In this document: positions 12,930 through 24,422 of the stretch, in pieces | Layout: each line of letters starts with the position of its first letter | How positions within the stretch are numbered: position 1 is the first letter of the stretch | NCBI GenBank assembly: GCA_030998015.1 | Contig: JARWMV010000004.1 | Span: 124,001-188,000, forward strand | DNA: 64,000 nt | DNA from: Ceratorhiza oryzae-sativae | Lineage: Eukaryota > Basidiomycota > Agaricomycetes > Cantharellales > Ceratobasidiaceae | Reading direction: 5' to 3' | Made by a program: the position numbers and the translations under genes | Notes under the pieces: generated by a model | Seen by the model: only the letters and a program-made list of their open reading frames with translations | The model's database searches: none | What the model was told of the DNA's origin: nothing

Positions 12930-15328
12930 CTACCGCTGACCCTTCTCATCCACTTCCTCGCTTCCCTTGCCACTATCGACAGCCCCCTCTTCGCTCCTGC
13001 GACTACGCTCGCTTTCGTTGTCGCGAACCCAATCGTCGTCGTCGACCCAGAAGCGGCGGTCTCCGCGCGCGATTTTGCGCATCCAGAGAGGGAGCAGGCC
13101 GTCCTCGGGGATCGACCACGGCTCGCGCTCGTCTTCAAAGCCGGGAGGAGAAATGCGGCGGCCAGAGAGGCGGCGGATGGCCCATGGGAGTGTGTTGAGA
13201 AGGACATAGGTGACGATACCGGTAATGAGACCGTAGGCGATGCTGAGGGGCACATCATTAATACCATGATATCATACAGAACGAATAAAACTTACTTGTA
13301 AGTGAAGGGAATGATGATCAACGTCAAGAACGCCGGAACAGCATCTCCGACATAATGCCAGTTGATGTCAACCACGTTCTTGATCATCAAGCTTCCGACG
13401 AGAACCAAGGCTCCGCCTGTAGCATACCCGGGAATACTGGCAAAGATAGGGGCAAAGAACACGGCGATGAAGAAGCAGATACCGGTCACAATAGCGGTGA
13501 TACCAGTCTTGCCACCGTCGGAGATACCAGTGGCGGATTCGATGAAAGCCGTAACAGGGGAGGTGCCCATAAGCGCGCCCATACTGATCGAGAATGCATC
13601 GACCATGTATGCGACAGTCGAACCTTCAAAATCCTTGGTGCGAGGATTCATCACACCGGAGAACTTGGCCATGGAGTAGAGGGTGCTATGCGCGTTGTCA
13701 AAACCAAATATATCCCCCCGGATTTGAAGCGAAACTCACCCAGTAGTATCAAACAGGTCGACATAGAGGAAAGTAACAAGCGCGATCCAAACGTGGCCCT
13801 TGGAATAGTTGTAATCAAGGGCATTGCCAATCTTCTCAAGCTTGTGGAACGCGACGACCTTCTTGAAAAAGTTGAAGTTGTTGTCTCCAACCTCGGTGTG
13901 TGGGAAGAGCGTGACATTGGTCGTACGTGGCCACGAGATGATCGAAACGAGGAGGATGCCTGAATGTCCAAACTCAGTCTCGTTTCCTAGCAATCCCGGA
14001 AACATAGAAGGACGCACCAATGATGATCGCACCACGTACACGGTACAAGAGCAACAGAGTCGTGAAGACACCACCAGCAAAGATGCCAAGCCACATCGTC
14101 GGCGAACGCAGTACATGTGATAAACAGTAGTTCGGGTGTGCTGGATCGCGATCTGCAAAGAGTTCCGAATGAAAACGTTAGCATGGATGAACAGGAGCAA
14201 GGTCATGAAGAACAAGCATGAAATCACATGCGACGATCAGGGTCCCAGGAACAGGAGAATCGCGGCATGTGCTAAGGTGGGCCGAAGCATGATACGCGAT
14301 GAGACAGTTGGCAAGGGGCGAACTGGAGCTGGAAGGGTGGCAATAGACGAAATTCCAATGCGATGCATCATCGGGTGGAAGAACTTTTCTCGCCCACGTG
14401 CAGAGAAGGCCAATCCGAAACCAACGGGAAGAAAAATAATACGCACATTCATCTGTGCATCCACCCAAGCCTACGAGATTGGTATAGTCTCCACCCACGA
14501 CCCCAAGCCCGGCGCTGCCAAGACCGATAAGCGCAATGAAAAGACCAATTCCAGCTCCGGTCGCGAGAGTAAGCGAGCGTGGAATGATGCGCGCCAACCA
14601 TTGCCTATGTCACATCCAACGCGTAAATATCGGTTCCAAGTTTATGCCAGCAGCGAGGAACATACCGGATACCAAACAGCGAAAGGATGAAGAAGAGCCA
14701 ACCCTCGAGGAAGACCGCAGCAAGGGCCTCTCTATAGGTCACACTTCCAGAGCCGTTGAAGCCGACAACCGAGTAGGCGAAGTAGGCATTGAGACCAAGA
14801 CCAGGGGCGAGGGCGACAGGCAAGTTGGCAAAGAAGCCCATGAGACATGAAGCGAGGGCCGCGACCGCTGCTGAGGTCTATCGATTCAAAATTAGCACTC
14901 TGATATGCAAGTCTGTTGGAGCAAAGACACGCACAGTGATAAGATCACGACGAATGATTTCCTTGCACAGGCTATACTCCTCGTTCTGCAAGCAAATCGG
15001 GTCGTCTGCACCACCGTTGCAGACACAGGTTCCTCCAGAGTCGGACAAGATTGCTGCGTTTACACTAATCTCGACATGAGCCTCGGGCAGCATCAACGAA
15101 TATGAGCACCACTCACGCAATAATGTACGCCATCGCGAAGAAGGTTGTCGTCCCCGCGCGCAGCTCGGTCTGGGCAATAGACGTTAGCAAACCGATCCCG
15201 GCATGCCGAGACAGAAGACTCACAGTGAACAAGCTGCCTTCGCGCTGTCTGGGATGGCCGGACCCATCGAGTCTGAACCAGCGGCCGACAGCACTCTCAG
15301 CGACCTTGACGTTCAATTTCTCGAACAT
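12930..15328 (-). CDS. azgA: AzgA-type purine (hypoxanthine/adenine/guanine) permease
   Basis: NCS2/AzgA-family plasma-membrane purine:H+ symporter. The N-terminus ([20 protein letters not shown]) and the exon-split [18 protein letters not shown] are typical of AzgA. Later exons give the cysteine-rich loop [16 protein letters not shown], then [117 protein letters not shown] and the final [16 protein letters not shown], followed by an acidic/basic cytoplasmic tail ending at 12930. All introns found have GT-AG borders and the frame is continuous, so the gene looks intact. Exon 1 spans about 15328-15224 and exon 2 about 15169-15117. The start at 15328 (MFEKLNV) matches the family's N-terminus. 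The substrate is inferred from the family only. Confidence 0.9.
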
Positions 15329-15402
15329 CTTCGAGGGGTGCGGGGAAGGATGAGGAGCTCGTTGGGCAAAAATCTGAGCATTATATCCTGTCGGCGTCCA
15401 GG

Positions 15403-15464
15403 TTATCGGATAGCCGGCTGGTGGGGTGACATGTCCAGCCGAGCCAATCAGGGACGGAGATAAG
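15403..15464 (-). promoter_or_regulatory. GATA-type and CCAAT motifs upstream of the purine permease
   Basis: Within 140 bp upstream of the start there is a TTATC (GATAA on the coding strand) at 15403-15407, a GATAAG at 15459-15464 and a CCAAT at 15444-15448. GATA factors control nitrogen-source genes, including purine permeases, in other fungi. The link here is inferred from motif and gene type; such short motifs also occur by chance. Confidence 0.3.
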
Positions 15465-18082
15465 AGCCAAACAAACGCCCGGCGCCAAGCTGGGATCGAC
15501 CGGCATGGGTCGGGTGGGAGGCGGGCCGTCGCACGTCGTGTGGTGTGGCCTCGAAGGTCCGATCTGTAACTATAGTAGCAACGGCCGATCGCGTGCTATT
15601 GAAAATACATCGTCATCGTTGATTTGTCCAATGAGCGCGACGTTGGAACTGGGAAGCACCTGCCGGGTAATCGTAATAAAGATTTAGCGAGTCTGGTAAA
15701 CTAACATATCACTTACGCGTGTTCTCTGTGCCTTGACCCTCAATCTAATCTGCCCAAGCTCCGGGAGGCGAACGGACCATAATAAATGGTGACCATGTTC
15801 CCTCTACCAACCAGCTTCAATGCCAAGGGCTCCACACCACCGATCCAGCGCGGTATAGACTTCAGCAGCACCGCGGAGTTAAACGTCCAAGCCGCGCGCC
15901 CATCGAGCCTCGGTCTTGAGTTCAAGATTGCACCTCTCTATCTCGATCAACCACGTTGTGCTCGCGCAAAGAAGACTTATCAGCCTTTTTGACAGCTACG
16001 TCCGACCGTCCGATACCAGGAGTGCCGGAGTGCCTGATTCGGCCGGTTGCGGTTGCTCCACCCAGCTGTGTGAAAGAGGCGTGATAAGACCAGGCCATCG
16101 AAATACGAGTTTCGGTGAAGATTCAATTCCAAGCCATAAACCCATGGAATAAAGAACCTCCACTGTCGGGGAGCAGATCACAACATGGAACGATGACTAA
16201 TCATGGCGCAGATTTGAACCAGCCCGTTTGGTTGGATTTGGTTCTCACGGACTCGTCTACCATCCCATGAACCGATCCAGGCGCGCAGGACGAATAGGGA
16301 AAAACGTCTCAATGCAAGCCTTGAGCTGGGCATGCCTAAACTTTCAGTTCCGCAGACCTCGCTCCGCTCTGCCTAGACTTCCTCTTCTCTACTCTGGAGG
16401 CCTTCTGCCCCTTGTTTTGATTTCCCCAGGGCCATTCGCCGTTTTAAAGACACTCTCAGATAGTCACTCCGTCTCTTGCCATGCCCAACTTATTTTCCTT
16501 GTCTCTCGGCCTCTAGGTCGGCCTGCATCTCTGTCCAGTTTTCTCTTTAATTATTGTGTATCATATACAGCCCGGCTCTCTGCCGCAAGCGTTTATTGCC
16601 TTCTCCCTCTAGTACTCCCTAGGCCGTCCCCCTTTCGTTTTTTCGTACGTAGCGCTATGGTGCTCAGCCCTAAAAACGACGCTAAATATACCTGATTCCA
16701 AAAACTTTCAGTCTAGTCGTTTGGTAGAATAGTGGATGACTTCCCGTAAGTTCCAAAGCTAAGCTAAATTACTTTTAGAGGGGCCTGTATCAATATATGC
16801 CAAGGGTATGTAATCCTGATGATAATTCTCTCCTATGGCATGAATGAGCTGGGAAAATATGATTCGAGGCAGTTTTCCCCAGATTTCGCCGTCTCAAAAT
16901 TGGCTTAGGAAAGCTCAGCCTGGCTTTAGCGCTTACAGGAAGTCATCCAGTCCTGCCTTCATCATAAACACAGAACCTATACAGGCGTTAATAAAGAGCA
17001 CCGCAAGTGCGAATCAATGATAAAGAAAATAGAAAAATTAACCGAAGCTTCTACCAAGAATATCAGCACAAGAAAAATCCTCGTACTATGTGCGGGGGGC
17101 TTTGAGCAAGACACGCATGTACTCTGCCAAGAACGCGAACATGCACGTCTGATGCACATTTGTTTGTGCACTCGGGTTTCTCAGCCTCACCTATTGTAAA
17201 GAATCTCATGTGCACTTCTACAAGACTTTGAATTATTTTGGCCCCAATTAACTATAGCTCAGGTTGGCCTATGCCTCGCTCACAATGGTTCACCGTTGCG
17301 TTTGTCCTTGTTTGTTTACGGCCTCGCAAGGATTACTATTTTATTCATAAAGTGCGCTTGTATATATAAGCTCTCTGGAACTGGGGTGCTGCGCAGCAGA
17401 GCTTCAAATGTTTCGTGCTGCTCATTCAGGTGAAGCCTCAACATGTTTGCCTGCCTCATGCTTTGGGTGAAATGTTTGCAGTTTTGCTCATTATACCATA
17501 GTTTAATGCGCCTATGTGGCTGAGTCTGGCGGGATAAATGCATCCCGAAATTTACCTTGCATCCTCTGGATGTTGAAAAGCTCGCCCGTGGCCTAGGCCA
17601 GCAAGACTCGTGAAGCGCATGGGCGCGACGTTGTGGCTACGGCCTCTCCAAGCGTTATCGCTTTGATCGAGCTGAGCCTCAGCTAGCTGACATGTGTGAT
17701 AAAATTACGCATAGCATTATTTGATACATGGCACGGGTATCGAGTATCTTCTGTGACCAGCGCATTCGCACACTTCGCATGCTTTGCCAGGATCGACATT
17801 GCACGAACCCTATTGTCAAACATAATACTCTTCTTTGGCCCGATATAGTCGCCTAAAATTTTGCCGCTGGCTCAAATTAGCCTCAATAATAGAAATCGAT
17901 ATTAGGTGGTGCATCGTTTTTTGTCCAATACAAAGGAGGATCAAAGAGTTGTCACTTGCATAGCCCCGGCCACTATTTATAATCAACAGTGAGTAGCCAC
18001 AGTGCCATCGCACAACCACCTCCATCCCAACTCGAGTTCTTTTCAAAGCCTTCAAGGCCACCCATTATAAATGCTTACTGTC
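15465..18082. other. Long intergenic stretch
   Basis: No conserved coding sequence was recognised. Open frames here, such as the plus-strand frame at 16228-16695, are low-complexity and have no family resemblance. No convincing RNA gene, repeat array or transposon terminus was seen. Confidence 0.4.
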
Positions 18083-19485
18083 ATGAAAGACCCCCCTATC
18101 TTCATTGCGTACGTCCCCAGAGTGGATGTCTTCTCGTGACGGCCTAGATTTAAGGAGGAACGAGCTGAGGACTGGGCGGTTGCTTTTCGAAGTTATCGCT
18201 AGTGAAACCGTGATGTCACGCGGAACTCGGCTTGCTCTTTCCTAGTCTTAGCACCAACGGGCAGACATCCACTCTCAGCACACACTCGACAGAATGACTG
18301 ATTGGTTCTTGAAGGGTTTTTGGGCCGACTGGAACAGGGAAAACCACAGTAAGTTCACTTGTGGGTTTAAATTGAGTTCCGGTTTATGTCCGGTATTTCT
18401 GCAGTTTGTCAATAATGCTAGCGGTGCAAAGCTAAAAGTGGGGGACGACCTGAGTTCGTGCACAAAAGATGTTACCGCAAGCAATACATTCCAAATCGGA
18501 GGCCGAGACGTTGTGCTCATCGACACTCCAGGATTCGACGACACGGAATTGGCTGATGCAGAAATTCTTAAACACATTTCTGCGTCCTTGGCTGAGGCGT
18601 GAGTTTTTTCTCCGGTCAGTGGAAATAACTCGTTGCGATTACATTCTCTATTACAGATATCAGCGGGGTATTAAGCTCACTGCAATTATCTATTTACATC
18701 GTATTACGGATCCACGCATGAGTGGTGTATCTCGTCGAACTTTCAAGATATTCCGCGAGCTTTGTGGAGAGAAACCCCTCTCCAACGTATTGATTGTCAC
18801 CGCAATGTGGTCGGATCCTCCAAATGACTCACAAATCAAACGCGAGATGCAGCTGAAAGAAGATCCTCGCTTTTATCAACTCGCTCTTCAAGCGGGAGCT
18901 CAAATGACCCGATGTTTGCGCAACGACCCGGCTTCGGCACGTGAAATAGTTTGCACGCTCCTCGATAAAAGCGTCGTAGTCCTACAGGTTCAGCAGGAGA
19001 TCGTTGACGAGAAGCGCGCATTTTTTACCACAGGCGCAGCTCAAGCCTTGAACCAGGAGCTCGTGGAGATGCAGAAGCGTCACGAGGAAGATATCTTGGA
19101 AATGAAGGAGGAACTTCGCCAGGCTAAAGAAAATAACAATATGCAGGCGCAAAATGAGGTTCGCACTTTCCTCGAGCAGGCTATATCTGAGTCGCGTCGC
19201 TTGGCGAAGGAAATCGAAGCTCTTAGAGACGGGTTTGAGGAAGAACGCACTCAATGGAGACAACGTGTGTCCCAAGCGATTCGCGAGCGTGAGGAAGCGA
19301 GGCGAGCCCAAGAAGAATTAGCGAAGAGAGTCGAGAATCTACGCCAAGAGGGAGAGTCGGTGAGGGAAGAGGACAAAAAGGCATATGAAAAGCGACTGGC
19401 GAAGCTTACCAGGGAACTTGAGACATTAAGGCAACGTGATGAACCGCAGAAAAAGGGGGTTCGTGCAGTCTGTGTGGTGATGTAA
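18083..19485 (+). CDS. AIG1/GIMAP-like GTPase with coiled coil and CaaX box, copy 1
   Basis: P-loop GTPase of the septin/AIG1-like type. Proposed exons are 18083-18108 (MKDPPIFIA), 18315-18348, 18405-18598 and 18657-19485. G1 is VFGPTGTGKTT (18316-18348), immediately followed by an intron and FVNNASGAKL. G3 is DTPGFDDTE (about 18523-18549). TAMWSDPP (about 18799-18822) occupies the position of G4. From about 19045 the protein is a long charged coiled coil rich in E, K, R and Q. It ends in CVVM, a CaaX prenylation signal, so membrane attachment is likely. The start is chosen because only this short exon splices in phase to the P-loop exon, by analogy with copies 2 and 3. The first intron (206 nt) is longer than the others, so that exon is the least certain part. 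Confidence 0.8.
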
Positions 19486-20055
19486 ACTGCCTGCCCTGTT
19501 CTGATACAATCATGCTATAAACTAAATTGAAATATGATGTGGGTTTTTAAAAAAGAAATCGATTCAATTATAGCCACTTCGAGGCCGGGCCTCATGCCGC
19601 GGCTTCTCAAAGACACATGGGCACGAACGAGAGAAGAAACGACAGAAACTCCTGAGCGTTGCTCGATGTTAACTAGTGGGGCTATCCTGATGCAACTAGT
19701 ATGCAACTATCTACATATGATGTCATGTATTTGTTGCCATTAGGACATCCCGCGTTAGTGACCTCGATATAGATTGGGTATGGCTTTGATTTGGGGTCCA
19801 CCCCTGGCCCTGAACACATGGCTGTAGTATGATGCCTACCCCACATTATTTATATGAATCTACATTTAGGCATAACACACTTCCGAGAATTCTAGCCACC
19901 CCTTCTCACGTAGCCACACAATCGATTTGACAACGTTTCACTCCAGATGTCCCCGAGATTTAAAACGGCTTGTACAGCTGCAACTGCAGCATCAGCCCGC
20001 TTCGCCCGTCAGCTCGCGCCTTTTTATTGTCCCATCCAAGCTTTGAGTGTCAAGG
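19486..20055. other. Intergenic gap between GTPase copies 1 and 2
   Basis: No gene or repeat was recognised. It presumably holds the 3' flank of copy 1 and the promoter of copy 2. Confidence 0.4.
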
Positions 20056-20169
20056 ATGACCGCGGGCATCTCTCTGATCGCGTATGTGTTTTGACTCGCC
20101 TCATCGACAACATGTGGCTCACGATATACTGCCCTATTCAAGCATTTTTGGTGCCACTGGAACCGGAAA

Positions 20170-20180
20170 AACTACCGTGC
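20170..20180. repeat. Target-site duplication, left copy (AACTACCGTGC)
   Basis: These 11 bases recur exactly at 26636-26646 and bracket the LINE. They overlap the end of the P-loop exon and its splice donor (ACC|GTGC). Confidence 0.85.
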
Positions 20181-20541
20181 TGTTGTTGTTGTAATCCAGT
20201 TTATTCTGTCCGCTCAGCCCGCGGCTATGTAAGACAGTTACAACAGTTTGTGGTATAGGAAACCGCCTTCTACCCCGCCCCATCGTCGGCCCCTGAGCCT
20301 GTTATCCCAATACTCCGAGCAATGCCCGGCAGACGAGCCTACGCCCCCCTGCCATCCGACCTTCTAGGTCGTTTTAGTGCCCCAGAGCTCCCCAAATCTG
20401 CAATTGCAGTTTTGTGTCCTTTCTGGTAGTCTCCTGGTTCTCTTCGCCCGATCTTGTGTATCTTAATGTGTATGTGTTCTAATGTATGCGGTGTTATCCT
20501 TTTAGTCAATGCGCGAATTGGTACAGTCACCTGTTCGTCCG

Positions 20542-21467
20542 TTATAGTAGTCCTATGCGCTCGAGGTATTGCATCAAATGCTTCGTCGCCTTCCCTGGTT
20601 CCAGCAGAGCCCTAAACGATCTTGACGCGTCTCCCAAATCGCGCGTTCTCAGTACCCGTTCCGCCTTGTGCGCCGGACAGATCATCAGCACGTGGAATAT
20701 CGTCTGGTCTTGAAGCTTGCAGTTCGGGCACGTTGGGGAGTCGATGATTTTGAATCGGCTGAGGTACGCTGCAACCGGGAAGTGCTCGAGACGTAGTTGG
20801 ACCAAAGCTGCAAAATCGCGTCGGGGAAGGGCCTTGGCCATCTTGAAAAAGTTGAGCGACGGGTATGTTGGGTCTAGGTTCTGTAATCTGTCTTTTCTTA
20901 TTGTGTCTTCAACTTCTTCCTTCCATCGGCGTAAAAGTAGTTTCCGGAACATTCGAATCGCCGCCGTAGGATTGATCGGTATGCGTCCTCTCAGATGTCC
21001 CGGGAGCAGTTCGATTTGACTTCTGCCGCCTTGCCCTGCATCTCTCGCCGCCTTGTCCGCCTTCTCGTTTCCGTCCACTCCTTCGTGTCCTGGTATCCAT
21101 CTTGCTTCGATTCTTGCCTGCCCGTGTCTCTCCGATACCCTGCGCAGTAAGGATGCCATGTCAGCAAACATGTTCGACAACTGTTTCGTCTTTCCTGCCT
21201 CCAGCGTGCGCAGCACCGCCTGGTTATCCACAAATATAGCTGCGTCCTCAAACGGCCATCTCTCCGTCTCTAGTAGGTGCAGACCAAGCTGCAGGCCTAT
21301 AATCTCTGCCTCGTACACCTCGTGCTCCTCGTCTGAGCCCAAGTACACCTTGAGTGTTCGATCCACCGCTCCATCTCTGACTAGCACCGCCGCAGCTCCT
21401 ACTCCGCCGTCTTTCATGGACCCGTCCGTGTAGATTTTTACATCTGCTGCAAGATTCTTCTCAGCTT
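20542..21467 (-). CDS. LINE RNase H region and C-terminal zinc-finger-like tail (frame-shifted end of ORF2)
   Basis: Reads KIYTDGSMKDGGVGAAAVL, EVYEAEIIGLQLGL, AIFVDNQAVLRTLE and WIPGHEGVDGNEKAD, which carry the RNase H catalytic Asp, Glu, Asp and the His/Asp segment. The tail has CPNC followed by HVLMICP, a CCHC-like motif common at the ends of such elements. The first Met is internal to the domain, so this is not an independent gene. One extra base near 21475 would fuse it to ORF2. Confidence 0.85.
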
Positions 21468-24422
21468 CTATCGCCTCTCTCGTGTCTCGTCTATCGTGAT
21501 CTTAAGTTTTGAGAGTATTCTCCGTAATTCCCCGCTCTGGGCTCTCGGTGCAAAATCTGCCACATTAACTTCAGTAGTCATGAATAGGATGTGTAAAGGT
21601 GAACGATGCTCAGCTGGTATGTGTTTCCCTTCTCGGTCGACCAAACTCCTGAGCGGATGGCTTTGCGGGATCGATGCTAGCCGTACCGCCGCCCGATGAC
21701 AGGCCCTTTGCAGTTCTAGCTTCACCGGGAGAATGCCGGCATGTACATCGAGTGCGTCGGTTGGTGATGTTCGCAGGGCGCCCGTTATATTGAGTGCTGA
21801 GATACGTTGGATTGTCTGTAATCGTTTCGTGAAACCCGCCGCGCCGAGGTCTCTGGTTCCGAGTTCATTCCTGCGGACGTGTTCCCACCAAACGTCAGCT
21901 GCATAAGTCACTTTTGGTAGAAAAACTGCCTGATGTAGACGACGCGCTGCCTCCGGCTTCAGGCCGTGCCTCGTTCTGGACACTCTCCTCAAGAGATTGA
22001 CCCAGGTGGAAGCCGTCTTTAGCACTCCAGCTCTCTGCTCTCCCCATCTCAACTCCTCGTCGAATATCACCCCGAGGAAACGGTGCGATTTAACCGGCTC
22101 AATCAGCACACCTCCAATCTGAATCGCCTCGGCTTTTTTCTCCTTGCTCCTCGTAAATCCAACTAGTGCCGTCTTGTCCAGCGCAAACTCCGAGGTGTGC
22201 AGCTTCGCCCACTTTAACGCCCCATCTTCCCTTTCCAACATGTCCTTGAGCATCTCCTCCGCCTGCTCCATATTCGCCGCCCTCGTCAAAAGAGCCACAT
22301 CGTCAATATATCCAACCGCTAGCTCCTCCCGTTTGCCCCTCCCTTTTGGTTCTTGGGCTACCCTAATTAGATCGCTGTTGTAGAATATATAAAAAATACA
22401 CGAGAGCGGACAGCCCTGGTCTATCCCATGTTTGATTTCGAATTTTCCTGATTCGTAGTCGTCGAACTTGAGAACAGTAGTCCGGCCGGCTAGTTTACGC
22501 TCCATCCAAGTTACGTAGTCTTCGGGGATTCCACTTTTCCGAAGGTTGTGAGCCAGCCTGGCCGGGCTCGCGTTTGGGAAGGCTCCCGATACGTCCAAGA
22601 AAAGCCCAGCTACTACGTCTCCGTTGCGCCACGCGTTTTTGATGAACGAAGTGAGTGTGTGCATAGAGTCGGATGTCGTGCGTCCTTGTCGACCTCCGAA
22701 GTGGTGCTCCGGTAGCAGGTTCCACTTTTCCGCTAGCCTGTTGAGCTCCTCCGCCACACATGCTGACAGTAGCTTTGAGATGACGTTGAGTAGTGCGATA
22801 GGTCTGTAGGCTTTAGGTTTCGAGTAGTCCGGTTTTCCTGGTTTCCGTAAGACTATGGTGGTTGATTCTCGCCAGGCTTGCGGGTAGTATTGTAGAGTGA
22901 AGGTTGCTCGATAGAGGGGAACAAGTAGAGGCACAAGCGTGTCGGCACAGTATATGTAGATGCAGTTGGGTATTCCATCCGGGCCGGGGGCTTTGTACAG
23001 CTGAAGTCTGTCAATCGCGCGGCGCAGCTGCGCACCTGTTACTCTTCGGAATGGTTCTACGTCGTCAATGTAGTCCTCTTCGTCAAAAGGCGCATCGGCT
23101 TCCGGAGTTGGGAAGAGAGTGTCGTAGAAGACCGATCCCTTCTCCTCGTTCGTCTCGCATTTTTGTTGCTCTCCGTTTGGCCTGTCGACTACCAGGGTGG
23201 GGACTCGAGTCGCGCCGCCATCCCCCTTAGCGCTTGTAAGATATCGGTGGGCTGTCCAGAGGTCGTCTGCGTCGGCTGTGTCGATGAAGTTGTTCCAGCA
23301 CATCTTCTGCGAGTCTTTCATCGCGTTCCTAAAGTCTTCTTCAGCCTGTTTGAGTTCGTCGTATGCAGGGTGACCAATCTCGTAATCATAACGGTTGACG
23401 GTTCTACTCAGCTTGTTTTTTGCTTTCCAAAGTTCCGTGAGCTGGGGAGTCCACCAACGTTTTGAGTGCGGGCTTTGCTTAATTTCCGGTACCAGTTCTT
23501 CGATAGTTGCTTGAATGGCTTGCATCAGGTCCCCTAGCCGCTTGTTAAAGTTCCTGACCGTGGTGACTTTTCCTGTAGGCAGCGCATCAGTTCGTGTTTT
23601 AAGTTTTTCGTTGAACTCATCCCAATTCGTCTTCCTGTAGTTCCTTCGAGTCTCTGTCTTCGCCCTTTCGCACGTGAGGTTTATCACTGTGTGGATTGCA
23701 AAATGATCGGTCGAAGTGATATTTGGGTCTGGGGAGGCTGTGCAGAGGTCGACGTAGTCTTCGAGTCTTGACGAAATAAAAACGTTGTCTAGTCTAGAAA
23801 GGTTCTGAGTAGTGTACAGTTTATGTGTAGGCATCCCACCAGGTAGGGTCATAACGAGGTCGTTGTTCGAGGTCAGGTCTATCAACTTCTCCGCTGCCTC
23901 CATTCGTGCGTCCGTGAAAAGGTGTTCGTTCCTTGGTTCATCCCAAAGTGGATGATGTCGATTGAAGTCGCCTAGTAGTATAACGTTGATGTGTCTGGGT
24001 AGACTTGCAAAGTGGGATTCCAAGAGTTCGATTGTATCGTCGTGTGCGCCGTCGTTATAAACATTGTAGATCCTAGTTTTCCCTTGAGAGGTTTCGAGTT
24101 CGATTGCTGTAACATCCGCTGTTCGTAGAGCTACTGTTCGCCAACAGTTGGTTGAGAGTTTCCGATTAACTAGTAGAAGCGATCTAGAGCGAGGTTGGCC
24201 GTCATGAAGGTGGTTCGTAGGGTAGGCTGAGATCCATTTAGATGTAATTCCAATAGCGTTTTTATCTTTGAGTGCCGGTTCCTGAATAGCTAGTATATCC
24301 CAGTTGTCTGGGTTTACTGATTTCATAAGGTCGTGGTGAGCAGTAGGAGACGTGTTAACATTTTGTTGCCATATCCTGAGTTTTCCAAGTCTTGTGTTGT
24401 TTGCGTTTGGTCGTCTAGGCAT
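21468..24422 (-). CDS. LINE ORF2: apurinic-type endonuclease plus reverse transcriptase
   Basis: 984 residues from 24422. The endonuclease shows LRIWQQNVN, DILAIQEPAL, NVILLGDFNRHHPLW and STDHFAIHTV, covering the catalytic Asn, Glu, Asp/Asn and His positions of the APE fold. The reverse transcriptase shows KAPGPDGIPN, GLFLDVSGAF, GIDQGCPLSCIFYIFYNSDL and YIDDVALL, the last being the catalytic YxDD box (about 22315-22290). It runs open to the stop at 21468. A third region (RNase H) follows in another frame and probably belonged to the same polyprotein. The product would nick target DNA and copy element RNA from the nick. Confidence 0.9.
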   Translation of the reverse strand: MPRRPNANNTRLGKLRIWQQNVNTSPTAHHDLMKSVNPDNWDILAIQEPALKDKNAIGITSKWISAYPTNHLHDGQPRSRSLLLVNRKLSTNCWRTVALRTADVTAIELETSQGKTRIYNVYNDGAHDDTIELLESHFASLPRHINVILLGDFNRHHPLWDEPRNEHLFTDARMEAAEKLIDLTSNNDLVMTLPGGMPTHKLYTTQNLSRLDNVFISSRLEDYVDLCTASPDPNITSTDHFAIHTVINLTCERAKTETRRNYRKTNWDEFNEKLKTRTDALPTGKVTTVRNFNKRLGDLMQAIQATIEELVPEIKQSPHSKRWWTPQLTELWKAKNKLSRTVNRYDYEIGHPAYDELKQAEEDFRNAMKDSQKMCWNNFIDTADADDLWTAHRYLTSAKGDGGATRVPTLVVDRPNGEQQKCETNEEKGSVFYDTLFPTPEADAPFDEEDYIDDVEPFRRVTGAQLRRAIDRLQLYKAPGPDGIPNCIYIYCADTLVPLLVPLYRATFTLQYYPQAWRESTTIVLRKPGKPDYSKPKAYRPIALLNVISKLLSACVAEELNRLAEKWNLLPEHHFGGRQGRTTSDSMHTLTSFIKNAWRNGDVVAGLFLDVSGAFPNASPARLAHNLRKSGIPEDYVTWMERKLAGRTTVLKFDDYESGKFEIKHGIDQGCPLSCIFYIFYNSDLIRVAQEPKGRGKREELAVGYIDDVALLTRAANMEQAEEMLKDMLEREDGALKWAKLHTSEFALDKTALVGFTRSKEKKAEAIQIGGVLIEPVKSHRFLGVIFDEELRWGEQRAGVLKTASTWVNLLRRVSRTRHGLKPEAARRLHQAVFLPKVTYAADVWWEHVRRNELGTRDLGAAGFTKRLQTIQRISALNITGALRTSPTDALDVHAGILPVKLELQRACHRAAVRLASIPQSHPLRSLVDREGKHIPAEHRSPLHILFMTTEVNVADFAPRAQSGELRRILSKLKITIDETRERR

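Noticed and set aside
16228..16695. 155-codon plus-strand open frame
   Set aside because: Pyrimidine-rich, low-complexity translation without any recognised motif or splice context.
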